DNA of 64,000 nucleotides, taken from contig NZ_LMVB01000001.1 in NCBI RefSeq assembly GCF_001510645.1, positions 825,854-889,853 on the forward strand. The letters are read 5' to 3'. Every line of letters begins with the position of its first letter. The stretch's first letter is position 1. Below the pieces are notes generated by a model. It had not been told where the DNA came from. It worked only from the letters and a program-made list of their open reading frames with translations, and did no database searches. The DNA is from Paenibacillus sp. FJAT-29882. GTDB lineage: Bacteria > Bacillota > Bacilli > Bacillales > DSM-1321. The position numbers were made by a program, and so were the translations under genes. This document shows, one piece after another, positions 9,240-18,228 of the stretch.

Positions 9240-10244
9240 GTGTTAACGTACACAATTCGCCGTCTATTGATGCTTATACCCGTCCTATTTGGTATGACAT
9301 TTGTTGTGTTTTTCATCATTCGAGCAATCCCAGGTGATCCAGCCCAAGTGATCTTAGGACAGCAAGCAACAAAAGAAGCGATGGCGCAATTAACAGAAAA
9401 GCTAGGCTTAAACGATCCATGGTATGTGCAATTTTTTCACTATGTAAAAGGGCTCCTGTCAGGAGATTTAGGGGAATCATTACGAAGCTCAGCGCCAATT
9501 AAGGATGAAATTTGGCCATACCTTGCAGCGACATTGGAATTATCATTGGTTGCAATGTTTATTGCTATTTTTATTGGCGTCAATGCAGGGATTATTAGTG
9601 CCTGGTTTCAAAATTCATGGTTTGATTATACCGCGATGATCCTGGCGTTAATTGGGATTTCGATTCCGGTTTTCTGGCTCGGTTTAATGGAGCAATGGGC
9701 TTTTTCTTTAGAATTAGGTTGGCTTCCTTCAACAGGACGTGAGAATGTTCGTGATCCAGTTGAAGTGGTGACGAATCTCTATTTAATCGATACATTGATC
9801 GCTGGTAGATTTGACCAATTCGGTGAAGTCATCCGACATCTAATCTTGCCAAGTTTAGCTCTTGCAACGATTCCAATGGCGATTATTGCCCGTATTACTC
9901 GTTCTAGTATGTTAGAGGTGATGCGTTCCGATTATATTAGAACGGCACGTGCAAAAGGGATGAGGATGTTTTTTGTTGTGTACAAGCATTCGTTGAAAAA
10001 TGCGGTCATCCCAGTGTTAACTGTAATCGGCTTGCAAGTAGGACTATTACTTGGTGGAGCAATCTTAACGGAAACGATTTTCGGCTGGCCTGGAATTGGC
10101 CGTTATATTTATGAAGCGATTGGGTTTCGTGATTATCCAGTGATTCAGTCTGGCATATTAATCATTGCTACCATCTTCATACTGATTAATCTAGTTGTGG
10201 ACCTTCTGTATGTTGCTATCGATCCACGTATTAAATACAACTAA
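9240..10244 (+). CDS. Peptide ABC transporter permease (OppB/DppB type)
   Basis: Integral membrane subunit, 334 residues from GTG 9240, preceded by AAAGGGGAGGGG; the upstream TTG at 9207 lacks a site. Typical start LTYTIRRLLMLIPVLFGMTFVVFF, an RAIPGDPA motif after the first membrane helix, and the EAA-loop segment RTARAKGM that contacts the ATPases. The tail FGWPGIGRYIYEAIGFRDYP then leads to the final helix. It sits 47 bp after the second ATPase. Confidence 0.92.
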   Translation: MLTYTIRRLLMLIPVLFGMTFVVFFIIRAIPGDPAQVILGQQATKEAMAQLTEKLGLNDPWYVQFFHYVKGLLSGDLGESLRSSAPIKDEIWPYLAATLELSLVAMFIAIFIGVNAGIISAWFQNSWFDYTAMILALIGISIPVFWLGLMEQWAFSLELGWLPSTGRENVRDPVEVVTNLYLIDTLIAGRFDQFGEVIRHLILPSLALATIPMAIIARITRSSMLEVMRSDYIRTARAKGMRMFFVVYKHSLKNAVIPVLTVIGLQVGLLLGGAILTETIFGWPGIGRYIYEAIGFRDYPVIQSGILIIATIFILINLVVDLLYVAIDPRIKYN

Positions 10245-10261
10245 AGAGAAGGGGGATTTTT

Positions 10262-11158
10262 GTGCCGGTTTTAGCAAAACGTGAAAATGAGACAAACCAG
10301 CTTCAACAGGAAGAAGCGGTTTCCCCATGGCGGGAAGGATGGAAAAGCTTTAAGAAAAATAAAGTAGCATTGGTTGGCTTAGGGATTGTGCTATTTTTTA
10401 TGATCATTGCGGTCTTTGCACCGCTATTAGCCCCATACGGAATCAATGAACAAGAACTATCCATCCGAAATAACCCACCTTCGCCTGAGCATTGGTTTGG
10501 AACAGATGACTTTGGCAGGGATATTTTTTCCCGTGTATTATATGGGGCTCGAATCTCATTATGGGTCGGCCTTGTCTCTGTATCGGGATCTGTTATCGTC
10601 GGGTGCTTCCTTGGCATTATCGCCGGATATTACGGACGATGGATTGATACGGTGATTTCGAGGATTTTTGATATAATGCTCGCATTTCCTAGTATTCTAT
10701 TAGCGATTGCGGTCGTAGCCGTGTTAGGGCCATCGTTACAAAATGCCTTAATTGCGATTGCAATTATTAATATTCCGAATTTCGGCAGACTCATTCGTTC
10801 GAAAGTACTTAGTGTGAAACAGGAAGAATATATTATGGCGGCTCGAGCAGTAGGGATGAGTGATGGTCGTATTTTGTTCCATCATGTGCTGCCGAATAGT
10901 TTGGCGCCGATTATTGTTCAAGCAACATTAGCCATCGCCACAGCCATTATTGAGGCAGCAGCACTCGGATTCTTAGGGATGGGTGCTCAACCACCGCAAG
11001 CGGAATGGGGGAAAATGCTTGCCGATTCAAGGCAATACATTATTCAGGCACCATGGACCGTTTTATTCCCAGGGATCGCGATTATGCTGACCGTGCTTGG
11101 GTTTAACTTAATGGGGGATGGACTCAGAGATGCCTTAGATCCAAAAATGAAAAACTAA
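10262..11158 (+). CDS. Peptide ABC transporter permease (OppC/DppC type)
   Basis: Second membrane subunit, 298 residues, GTG start at 10262 after GAGAAGGGGGA. It has the cytoplasmic N-terminal segment and first helix (FKKNKVALVGLGIVLFFM), the conserved HWFGTDDFGRDIFSRVLYGARISL motif, the EAA loop (YIMAARAVGMSDGRILFHHVLPN) and the ending GDGLRDALDPKMKN. All fit DppC/OppC. It lies 17 bp after the first permease. Confidence 0.93.
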   Translation: MPVLAKRENETNQLQQEEAVSPWREGWKSFKKNKVALVGLGIVLFFMIIAVFAPLLAPYGINEQELSIRNNPPSPEHWFGTDDFGRDIFSRVLYGARISLWVGLVSVSGSVIVGCFLGIIAGYYGRWIDTVISRIFDIMLAFPSILLAIAVVAVLGPSLQNALIAIAIINIPNFGRLIRSKVLSVKQEEYIMAARAVGMSDGRILFHHVLPNSLAPIIVQATLAIATAIIEAAALGFLGMGAQPPQAEWGKMLADSRQYIIQAPWTVLFPGIAIMLTVLGFNLMGDGLRDALDPKMKN

Positions 11159-11170
11159 AAGTAGGTAGTT

Positions 11171-11194
11171 AGCGGGACGATTCGTCGTACCGCT
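11171..11194 (+). promoter_or_regulatory. Intercistronic hairpin with TTCG loop upstream of the binding-protein gene
   Basis: Ten-base arms 11171-11180 and 11185-11194 (one mismatch) close on a TTCG tetraloop and are not followed by a T run. Such hairpins often protect the mRNA of the abundant binding protein; that role is inferred. Confidence 0.5.
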
Positions 11195-11219
11195 TTCCAT
11201 ATAGAAAATAGGGGGAACG

Positions 11220-12851
11220 ATGATGAAAAGAAATTCTTCATTATTTGTAAGTATTTTAGTCGTACTTACATTATTACTTACTGCTTGTTCTGGTGGGAAC
11301 AAAGAAAAAGCCGGAGACAAGAGCGAAACAACAGAACCAAAAGCTGGCGGTACATTAATTTATGGCCGTGGCGCAGATTCAATTGGCTTAGATCCAATCA
11401 ATATAACCGATGGTGAGTCGATTCGTGTGACGCATAATATTTTTGAAACATTGTTTGTTTATGATGATAAGCTTGAATTGCAACCAAAACTAGCGGAATC
11501 TCATAAAGTTTCTGAGGATGGCTTAACATGGACACTGACGCTTAAAAAAGGTGTAAAGTTCCAAGATGGTACCGATTTTAACGCAGATGCTGTCGTATTC
11601 AACTTTGAGCGTTGGATGGATCCAGCAAACCCATACCATAAAGGAGATTTCCCATACTATCCATTCCTATATGGTGGATTTAAAGGTGATCCAAATCACA
11701 AAATTGCCTCTGTAAAAGCAGTAGATGAATCAACAGTTGAATTTACACTAACTGAAAAAACGGCGCCATTTCTTAGCTATCTAGCGATACCAATGTTCGG
11801 GATTGCCAGTCCTGATGCGATTAAAAAGTATGGCGACAAGTTTTATGAAAACCCAGTTGGCACGGGACCATTCAAGTTTGATAGCTGGAGTCGTAATGAT
11901 AAAGTTGTCTTAAAGAAAAATGAAAATTATTATGTCGATGGACAACCGTATTTGGATGAAATGATTTTCCGTGTGATTCCGGATAATTCATCCCGTTTAA
12001 CCGCTCTTCAAAGTGGCGAAGTTGATATCATTGATGGCCTAAATCCAGATGATGCCGATACAATTAAAGCAAATTCACAATTAAGTCTGATTAAGCGTCC
12101 AAGTTTTAACACAGGATTCATGGTGTTCAATACACAAATGGCACCATTTGATAATGTAAAAGTGCGCCAAGCGATTAATATGGCGATTAACAAAAAAGAG
12201 CTAATTGATGCATTCTATAATGGCTATGCAGAAGTAGCGAAAAACCCATTCCCATCTTCACTTTGGGGCTATAATGATGCGATTGAAGATTACAAATACG
12301 ATGTAGAAGCAGCGAAAAAGCTACTTGCAGAAGCAGGCTTCCCTGACGGCTTCAAAACAGAATTATGGACGATGAGCAATCCAAGACCGTATTTACCACA
12401 ACCATTAAAAATTGCAGAAGCGATGCAAGCAAACTTAAAAGCGATCGGAATTGACGCAGAAATCAAAACGTATGAGTGGGCAACGTATTTACAAAAGACG
12501 GGTGAAGGTGAGCACCCAATGGCCTTATACGGTTGGACGGGCGTTATGGCTGATCCAGATAATTTCTTATTCCCGAACTTAAGTAATACGAATATCGAAA
12601 AACCAGCCAGCAATCGTGCATTCTATGATAATGAAGAGTTTACAAATTTATTACAACAAGCACGCGTAACCTTTGATCAAGACGAACGCATCAAGTTGTA
12701 CAAACAAGCACAGGAAATTTTCCATCAAGATGCACCATGGGTAACAATTGGTCACACAACACCACCTATGGGTCTTGGGGGCTATGTCCAAGGATTTAAC
12801 GCCCACCCAATGGAAAATGATAATTTTGCTGAAGTGTACTTGACGAATTAA
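11220..12851 (+). CDS. Peptide ABC transporter substrate-binding lipoprotein (SBP family 5)
   Basis: 543-residue extracellular receptor. Signal peptide with lipobox LTAC (Cys about residue 22), then the family 5 fold: GGTLIYGRGADSIGLDP near the N-terminus, a LKKGVKFQDGTDFNADAVVF segment, and VRQAINMAINKKELI in the second lobe. ATG 11220 or 11223 both fit the GGGGGA site. Closest in type to DppE/GsiB-like receptors; the substrate (di- or oligopeptide, glutathione or other) cannot be read from sequence. Last transporter gene before an M42 peptidase. Confidence 0.9.
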   Translation: MMKRNSSLFVSILVVLTLLLTACSGGNKEKAGDKSETTEPKAGGTLIYGRGADSIGLDPINITDGESIRVTHNIFETLFVYDDKLELQPKLAESHKVSEDGLTWTLTLKKGVKFQDGTDFNADAVVFNFERWMDPANPYHKGDFPYYPFLYGGFKGDPNHKIASVKAVDESTVEFTLTEKTAPFLSYLAIPMFGIASPDAIKKYGDKFYENPVGTGPFKFDSWSRNDKVVLKKNENYYVDGQPYLDEMIFRVIPDNSSRLTALQSGEVDIIDGLNPDDADTIKANSQLSLIKRPSFNTGFMVFNTQMAPFDNVKVRQAINMAINKKELIDAFYNGYAEVAKNPFPSSLWGYNDAIEDYKYDVEAAKKLLAEAGFPDGFKTELWTMSNPRPYLPQPLKIAEAMQANLKAIGIDAEIKTYEWATYLQKTGEGEHPMALYGWTGVMADPDNFLFPNLSNTNIEKPASNRAFYDNEEFTNLLQQARVTFDQDERIKLYKQAQEIFHQDAPWVTIGHTTPPMGLGGYVQGFNAHPMENDNFAEVYLTN

Positions 12852-12899
12852 GGAACATTACAATTTTTATACATGATCTTTGCGTCATGTAAAGACAAA

Positions 12900-12989
12900 A
12901 AGGGTCTTGACCCCACACACCATATCCCGTTTAATAAGTCATTTACGACCTCTATAGACGAAATATAGTAGATGTGGGGTCTGACCCTT
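12900..12989. repeat. 90-bp hairpin element with GGGTCTGACCC-type ends
   Basis: Left arm 12900-12917 and right arm 12973-12989 pair with one bulge and enclose exactly 55 nt, which itself can fold (CCATATCCCGT... against ...GACGAAATATAG). The mismatches read as G-T wobbles on the minus strand. The architecture matches 58826-58910. It sits between the peptide-binding protein and the peptidase; there is also a small ACATGA/TCATGT hairpin at about 12870-12890. It is likely a REP- or MITE-like element. Confidence 0.65.
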
Positions 12990-13012
12990 CTTGTATACAA
13001 GGAGGAACAACC

Positions 13013-14080
13013 ATGTACGAACTTTTAAAAAATCTAAGTAATCTCGTCGGGCCAAGCGGTTTCGAACAAGATGTTCAACGGTTTATTTTACGTGAAGTGA
13101 AAGACTATGTAGATGAATATCATGTTGACGCAGTTGGTAATTTACTAGTGAAAATAAAGGGGAATGATGCAAGTTTCCCATCTTTAGTCATTGCGGCACA
13201 CACAGATGAAATTGGCTTTATTGTCAAAAAAATTGAAGAAAACGGCTTGATTCGCTTTGAAAAATTAGGTGGCTTTGATGATCGAATCTTACTTTCCTTA
13301 CCTGTACTCATAAAAGCAGATCGTGGCATTGTACATGGTGTCATTGGGACTTTATCTGTTCATTATGTGAAATGGGATGATCCAAACCGAGTGGCTAATC
13401 ATCGCGAACTTTACATAGATGTTGGTGCTCGTTCAAAAGAAGAGGTCTCAGAAATGGGAATTCACGTAGGTCAACCTATGTCTTATGGGACAGAATTTAA
13501 GAAAATTGGCAACCATCGTGTTGTCGGAAAAGCATTGGACGACCGAGCAGGCTGTGCTCTACTGATTCGCTTGCTGCAAAATTTACGTGAAACAGGTGCC
13601 AAACATGGCGATATTTACGGAGCATTTACCGTTCAAGAGGAAGTAGGATTAAGAGGGGCATCCGTCGTATCAGCGGCTGTCGAGCCTGACTTCGCTTTAG
13701 TACTAGATACCACACCGACGAGTGATACAAATGACGCGTTGATGACAGGTACACGCGTATTAGGTGCTGGTCCGTGTATTAAAATAGTCGATAAATCGTT
13801 CATCGCTCATCCACTTGTCACGCAACATTTGAAGAAGGTGGCAGAAGATGGCCATATCCCTCATCAGCTTGAAGTATTCATGGGCATTGGTACAGACGCA
13901 GGAGCGATCCATATGACACATAAAGGTGTATCAACAGGTGTTATTTCCATCCCATCACGCTATACACACACACCTATTGAAGTAGTAGACTTAGAAGATA
14001 TGGAAAACTCCTATAAACTTCTCTATGAATTTGTAGTCACATTGAATGAATTAAAAGGGAAGACGTTTTTGGATACGTGA
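13013..14080 (+). CDS. M42 family metallo-aminopeptidase
   Basis: Cytoplasmic dizinc peptidase of the M42 family (glutamyl aminopeptidase/endoglucanase-like, as FrvX and YsdC). 355 residues from ATG 13013, which follows AAGGAGGAAC; the frame extends upstream to 12974 only through the repeat. Metal and catalytic motifs are present: AAHTDEIGF (His63, Asp65), KALDDRAG, VQEEVGLRGA with the Glu pair, LDTTPTSDTND, and the final His in RYTHTPIEVV. Position after the peptide importer suggests it digests imported peptides. It may be read through the hairpin element or from its own promoter. A terminator follows. Confidence 0.92.
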   Translation: MYELLKNLSNLVGPSGFEQDVQRFILREVKDYVDEYHVDAVGNLLVKIKGNDASFPSLVIAAHTDEIGFIVKKIEENGLIRFEKLGGFDDRILLSLPVLIKADRGIVHGVIGTLSVHYVKWDDPNRVANHRELYIDVGARSKEEVSEMGIHVGQPMSYGTEFKKIGNHRVVGKALDDRAGCALLIRLLQNLRETGAKHGDIYGAFTVQEEVGLRGASVVSAAVEPDFALVLDTTPTSDTNDALMTGTRVLGAGPCIKIVDKSFIAHPLVTQHLKKVAEDGHIPHQLEVFMGIGTDAGAIHMTHKGVSTGVISIPSRYTHTPIEVVDLEDMENSYKLLYEFVVTLNELKGKTFLDT

Positions 14081-14100
14081 GATTGATAAGGAAACGATAA

Positions 14101-14136
14101 AAATGCAGTGATTTTGACAAATCGCTGCATTTTTTG
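14101..14136 (+). terminator. Terminator of the peptide-uptake operon
   Basis: AAATGCAGTGATTT (14101-14114) pairs with AAATCGCTGCATTT (14119-14132, one mismatch-type wobble), then a T run. Confidence 0.85.
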
Positions 14137-14227
14137 CTAGAAAGCTATTTTTATTCAGATGTCTTTCAAGTTTATACGCATAATTAAATTCTTTTCTCCC
14201 TTTTTAAAAGTGGCATCCGAAATGATT

Positions 14228-14587
14228 TCATGGAACTTTAGATATTTTAAAGAGTATTGAATCCTTTTTTGCAGTACTATTATCAATCATTGGAAGTCTG
14301 TTGCTTTCTTCAATTTGGTTTAAACTTGTTATTAAGTCAATGTCATATAACTTTAATTTTTCATTTTGTAAGTATTTTTCTGCATATTGAATGATATCTA
14401 TCCTTCGAACTTGATACATTCGTTTTCCGTATTTTTTGCCGCCAAATAATCCTTCTTTTGCTCCATTTAGTAATTTATAATAATGGGATTTATCATTTTG
14501 GTTTACGATTCCTAACATACGTAAAACAATTTTATTGGCATCAGGTACTGTTTCATAACCTGAGTCTAGATGATATTTTTTTGTCAT
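14228..14587 (-). CDS. Hypothetical protein, 119 residues
   Basis: Not recognised. The start is placed at ATG 14587 because CTGGAGGTTTGTC precedes it; the longer frame to 14614 has no site. The protein is basic in the middle (GAKEGLFGGKKYGKRMYQVRRIDIIQYAEKY) and otherwise helical, compatible with a small DNA-binding or excisionase-like winged helix, but no diagnostic motif is seen. It is transcribed away from the small gene at 14718. Confidence 0.6.
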   Translation of the reverse strand: MTKKYHLDSGYETVPDANKIVLRMLGIVNQNDKSHYYKLLNGAKEGLFGGKKYGKRMYQVRRIDIIQYAEKYLQNEKLKLYDIDLITSLNQIEESNRLPMIDNSTAKKDSILFKISKVP

Positions 14588-14670
14588 GACAAACCTCCAG
14601 TTTTTATTATTCATTTATTACGTTTTATGATTTTTAAAAATTTATATGCCTATAGGTATTTATGCACACG

Positions 14671-14697
14671 CAAACTTAGTAGTTACACCTTAGTTTG
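14671..14697. promoter_or_regulatory. Palindrome with XylR-operator-like half-sites
   Basis: CAAACTTAG (14671-14679) faces CTTAGTTTG (14689-14697). The half-site CTTAGTTTG is identical to one in the xyl operator at 21234-21264. It lies between two divergent small genes. Binding by XylR is only a possibility. Confidence 0.35.
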
Positions 14698-14717
14698 CCT
14701 ATAGTTACTATGTTTGA

Positions 14718-14891
14718 ATGTTTAAAGCAAGTGATATAACGGACGAACAGATTGAACGATTGTCTGACAAAGCCATTCACCAAGTCCTTTACTCATACCT
14801 CTTTTATCAAAAATGTTATCCATTTTTTGATTTTAACTATAATAATATAGTTAAAAACATCTCATATCGAATGTTTTCTAAAGGCAGTTAA
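14718..14891 (+). CDS. Possible small protein, 57 residues
   Basis: A short open frame ATG 14718 to TAA 14891 with protein-like composition: an acidic helix (SDITDEQIERLSDKAIHQVL) followed by an aromatic stretch (YSYLFYQKCYPFFDF). No good ribosome binding site is visible upstream, so it may instead be the surviving end of a longer gene. Not recognised. The rest of the 14615-14991 gap holds the palindrome at 14671 and an A/T-rich promoter-like stretch before 14992. Confidence 0.35.
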   Translation: MFKASDITDEQIERLSDKAIHQVLYSYLFYQKCYPFFDFNYNNIVKNISYRMFSKGS

Positions 14892-14991
14892 ATAAAATTC
14901 TATATAGCGAAAATTGTAAGTAAATGGAATTTGCTGGAAAAATCCAAATATACTAAATCCAAGGAACCTAATATCTAAGAAAGTGGGTGTC

Positions 14992-15249
14992 GTGTTGGAT
15001 ATTAGACAAATAAAGGGGATTATTATCGCAGGTTTATTTGGTATTTTCTTGATAATAGCGATTCTTTGTGTTTATCTGTCTTCACCAAAAGAAAAAGTGG
15101 AAGAAAAGCCAGTTGCATATGTTGATGTACTTGAAAAAGTAAATATAGGTGGAACAACGATGCCGACGTCTGGGGATTTATCGACAGAGGGACAGCTGGA
15201 AAATGTCGAGGCATATATTTCTGAATTTGTGACAACGAAAAAGGAATAA
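14992..15249 (+). CDS. Small single-pass membrane protein, paralogue of 26507-26764
   Basis: About 85 residues, GTG 14992 or TTG 14995. One N-terminal membrane helix (GIIIAGLFGIFLIIAILCVYL) followed by SSPKEKVEEKPV and an acidic, Thr-rich outer tail. A second copy at 26507-26764 shares the helix, the PKEKVEEKPV hinge, VLEKV and GTTMP, plus the upstream AAGAAAGT.GGTGT stretch. The upstream conservation supports the shared TTG-type start. Function unknown; the acidic tail probably faces outward. Confidence 0.7.
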   Translation: MLDIRQIKGIIIAGLFGIFLIIAILCVYLSSPKEKVEEKPVAYVDVLEKVNIGGTTMPTSGDLSTEGQLENVEAYISEFVTTKKE

Positions 15250-15348
15250 GAATAAGAATAAGAGGAGTGACCAGAGGTATAATTGAAGTATTATAAGTCT
15301 GTATTCATGTTAAATAAACTGATATAGATGAATAACCATCTTTCATGT

Positions 15349-15378
15349 AAAAAGAAGGGCTGCCTAAATAGACAGCCC
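15349..15378 (-). terminator. Terminator of xylE
   Basis: On the minus strand GGGCTG (15378-15373) pairs with CAGCCC (15362-15357), then a TTCTTTTT tail. Confidence 0.75.
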
Positions 15379-15406
15379 CATTCTCAATATACGATTCAAA
15401 ATATGT

Positions 15407-16822
15407 TCAAACCACTTTACGCGAACTTTTGTTCGATTTTTGCCAAATAGTTTCCATTTGTTCAAGTGTTTTTCCTTTCGTTTCAGGCACGAACTTCCAA
15501 ACGAAGATTGCTGAAAGTACACTCATTAGCCCGTAGAAACCGTACGTTAACCCACCACTAAATTCCATCATCATTGGATAAGTAGATGAAATCAGATAGT
15601 TAGCAGCCCATTGTGCAGCTACAGCAATAGCCACGGCTTGTCCACGAATTTTGTTAGGAAAGATTTCCGAAATCAGTACCCAACAGATTGGACCCCACGA
15701 CATCATGAATGAAGCGGTGTAGACAATAATAAATAGTAAAGTACTCATCCCGATAATATTTGAAAAGGCCAATCCTGCTACACCAAACATGCCAATCGCC
15801 ATACCGATGGAACCAATGATTAATAAAGGTTTACGCCCCCATTTGTCCACTGTCAAAATGGCGATAACCGTAAAGACCACATTGATCAGGCCCATAACAA
15901 TGGTCTGTAACATCGAAGCATCTTTGGCAGCTCCCATGCTTTCAAAAATACGAGGGGCATAATATAAAGCGACGTTGATCCCGACAAACTGTTGGAAGAC
16001 AGAGAGAAGGATTCCAACAACAATCACTAATTTCCCGTAAGCAAATAATGTTTCGGATGAAATTTTTATAGTTACTGTTTGTTTAATTTCACTCAAAATG
16101 GATTTCGCTTCTTTCGAGCCATTAATTTTAGTAAGGATAGCTAGAGCTTTATCATCTTGATTTTTCAATGCTAAATATCGAGGTGTTTCTGGTACGAAAA
16201 GTAAAAGAATACCAAACAATAGCGCTGGAATCGCTCCCGAAGCTAACATATATCTCCAGCCGATGTCGTTTATCCATTCTACTGTTTGTCCATTAGCGAT
16301 GCCCCAGTTAACAAAATAAACGACCAACATCCCAAAAATGATCATAAATTGATTGAACGATACTAATCGACCTCGAACATTTGCAGGTGCAATTTCTCCG
16401 ATATACATCGGAACAATCGCTGAAGCTAAGCCGACACCAATTCCCCCCATGATTCGATACAAGTTAAAAGTAAGTAGTAAAGCGATGGATGGCTCACCTT
16501 TTGTGAAAAATAAAAACTCGGGATAAGCAGAGCCTAAAGCTGTTAGGAAGAAAAGGACAGCAGCTGCGATCAATGAATGTTTACGGCCGAATTTTGACGC
16601 GAAATAACCAGAAATTAAGCCGCCAATAATACAACCGATTAATGCGCTCGAAATGGTTGCCCCATGCGCAAACGAACCTAAGCCTAAAGGCTTAATATAA
16701 TAGGCTTCGATTGACTTTTCAGCCCCAGATATAACAGCCGTGTCATATCCAAATAGTAAACCGCCAATCGCAGCTACTAGCGTAATTGAAAAAAGATATA
16801 GTACGTTTCGTTTTTGTTTCAT
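15407..16822 (-). CDS. xylE: D-xylose:proton symporter (MFS sugar transporter)
   Basis: 12-helix sugar porter, 471 residues. It begins FSITLVAAIGGLLFGYDTAVISG like E. coli XylE, and has GFFSGYFASKFGRK-type (here SGYFASKFGRK) and DKWGRK signatures, PETPRYLALK in the central loop, QQFVGINVALYYAPRIFE, and PETKGKTLEQME at the end. Start ATG 16822 is set by homology; ribosome binding there is weak, and a longer TTG frame (16873) is no better. It is the last gene of the xyl locus on the minus strand but has its own promoter and a cre site upstream. It probably imports the xylose used by XylA/XylB; arabinose may also be a substrate. Confidence 0.9.
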   Translation of the reverse strand: MKQKRNVLYLFSITLVAAIGGLLFGYDTAVISGAEKSIEAYYIKPLGLGSFAHGATISSALIGCIIGGLISGYFASKFGRKHSLIAAAVLFFLTALGSAYPEFLFFTKGEPSIALLLTFNLYRIMGGIGVGLASAIVPMYIGEIAPANVRGRLVSFNQFMIIFGMLVVYFVNWGIANGQTVEWINDIGWRYMLASGAIPALLFGILLLFVPETPRYLALKNQDDKALAILTKINGSKEAKSILSEIKQTVTIKISSETLFAYGKLVIVVGILLSVFQQFVGINVALYYAPRIFESMGAAKDASMLQTIVMGLINVVFTVIAILTVDKWGRKPLLIIGSIGMAIGMFGVAGLAFSNIIGMSTLLFIIVYTASFMMSWGPICWVLISEIFPNKIRGQAVAIAVAAQWAANYLISSTYPMMMEFSGGLTYGFYGLMSVLSAIFVWKFVPETKGKTLEQMETIWQKSNKSSRKVV

Positions 16823-16926
16823 AATGTATGAAAGACAGATTTTAAAAACCAAATAGGAAAGTGAGTGAATCAATAATCTGCAAGATCGCCCATTTACTAA
16901 CTAAGTAGCCTCGTTTTAATTCAGAT

Positions 16927-16940
16927 TAACAGCGCTTTCA
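16927..16940 (-). promoter_or_regulatory. cre (CcpA) site upstream of xylE
   Basis: Minus-strand TGAAAGCGCTGTTA matches the cre consensus TGWAANCGNTNWCA with one mismatch. It lies directly downstream of the candidate -10, fitting catabolite repression. Confidence 0.65.
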
Positions 16941-16978
16941 ATTATAGGTAAATAGATTTTTGAAACAGATGCTGTCAA
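16941..16978 (-). promoter_or_regulatory. Candidate xylE promoter
   Basis: Minus strand: a perfect TATAAT (16946-16941) with a weak TGTTTC-type -35, and a TTGACA (16978-16973) further up that could pair with TATTTA at 18 bp. It drives xylE separately from xylAB. Confidence 0.45.
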
Positions 16979-17066
16979 CTCATGTGCTCTATTGGTTTAA
17001 TCTAATAAAACCTGGCTTATTCCCCCTTTGTTTGAGATGTGTACTCAGCCATTCAAATCGTTTCGG

Positions 17067-18113
17067 TTAAACTAATGTAAATTTGAAACTAGTTCTCGAT
17101 TGATATCTTTCATTCGTATTTAACACGATAGAAGGGAAGTCTTGATGATGAATGGCATTTGGTGGACATTGTGTTTCAAGGCATACCCCTAAGTACTTTT
17201 GCGAAAGAACCCCTCTAATTTCGAAATTACTTTCTAACATATTGGCGGTATATAGAACAACACTTGGTTGATCTGTTTCAACGATAAGCTTACGGCCACT
17301 GATCGGATCTATTAAACTAATTTCTTCTTGATTATTCACGTTTAATAGAAATGGATGATCATATCCACCACCAACGAGCTGGTTCTGAATATGCTTCGAT
17401 TGTGCACCTTCGCGTACTTTTTTTCCTTCTCTAAAATCAAAAGCGGTGTTCTCAACATCGATGAAATCACCTGTTGGAAGTAATGATGTATCGATCTCTA
17501 AAAAACGATCACTTTTCATCGTTAGTTCATGATCGAGTATATTCCTCTTTACATCACCACTTAAATTAAAATAAGAATGGTTCGTTACGTTCAGTAGTGT
17601 TTTTTTATCTGATAGACCTTGATATGTAATAACGAGTTCATTCTTGTTATTCAGACAGTAGATGACTATTACTTCAAGCTTACCAGGATACCCTTCATCG
17701 CCATCAGGACTTAGATGGGAAAATTTTATGTTAATCTCATCCGAATTCTCTTCAATGGCAGAATCCCAGATCACATGATGAAAACCAGTAGGCCCACCAT
17801 GTAAATGATTTTCCCCTTCGTTAGTAGGTAAATTGTAAGTGACACCGTCTAGATTAAATGTTGGCGGATGTATTCTTCCTGCTACTCGACCAATCATTGA
17901 ACCAAAGAAAGCTGAATCGTTTACATACTCGTCTAACGTATCAAAACCTAAGACAACATTTTCGAACATACCAACATTATCAGGTACAAGAATCTTCGTA
18001 ATCATACAGCCGAAATCGATACAAGTAACTTCCATGCCGTGATCATTTCTTAATGTAAATGAATGCACATTTTGTCCGTGTAATTCACCAAATATCGCCT
18101 TTGTTACGTTCAT
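17067..18113 (-). CDS. galM: Aldose 1-epimerase (mutarotase)
   Basis: Interconverts alpha and beta anomers of aldoses, feeding the anomer XylA uses. 348 residues from ATG 18113, which follows GGGAGAG; the frame extends to 18158 without a site. Family motifs: GCMITKILVPD, GRVAGRI (substrate Arg), NEGENHLHGG (catalytic His), NVTNHSYFNL (second His), GGYDHPFLL and CLETQCPPNAIHH with the catalytic Glu. It lies between xylB and xylE, so a xylose mutarotase role (often called xylM) is likely. Confidence 0.92.
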   Translation of the reverse strand: MNVTKAIFGELHGQNVHSFTLRNDHGMEVTCIDFGCMITKILVPDNVGMFENVVLGFDTLDEYVNDSAFFGSMIGRVAGRIHPPTFNLDGVTYNLPTNEGENHLHGGPTGFHHVIWDSAIEENSDEINIKFSHLSPDGDEGYPGKLEVIVIYCLNNKNELVITYQGLSDKKTLLNVTNHSYFNLSGDVKRNILDHELTMKSDRFLEIDTSLLPTGDFIDVENTAFDFREGKKVREGAQSKHIQNQLVGGGYDHPFLLNVNNQEEISLIDPISGRKLIVETDQPSVVLYTANMLESNFEIRGVLSQKYLGVCLETQCPPNAIHHQDFPSIVLNTNERYQSRTSFKFTLV

Positions 18114-18228
18114 TTTACTCTCCCTTTTTAGCGTTCGATTCATTCTACAAGTTTGCAAGGAAAACGGATTGAAACAATTCCTTCTATATAAAAAGCGTAG
18201 GAGGGCGACTTTACTAGAATTATTCCAT

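Noticed and set aside
10303-10617. 104-codon minus-strand open frame
   Set aside because: It lies wholly inside the permease gene on the other strand; the permease has full family motifs and a proper ribosome binding site.
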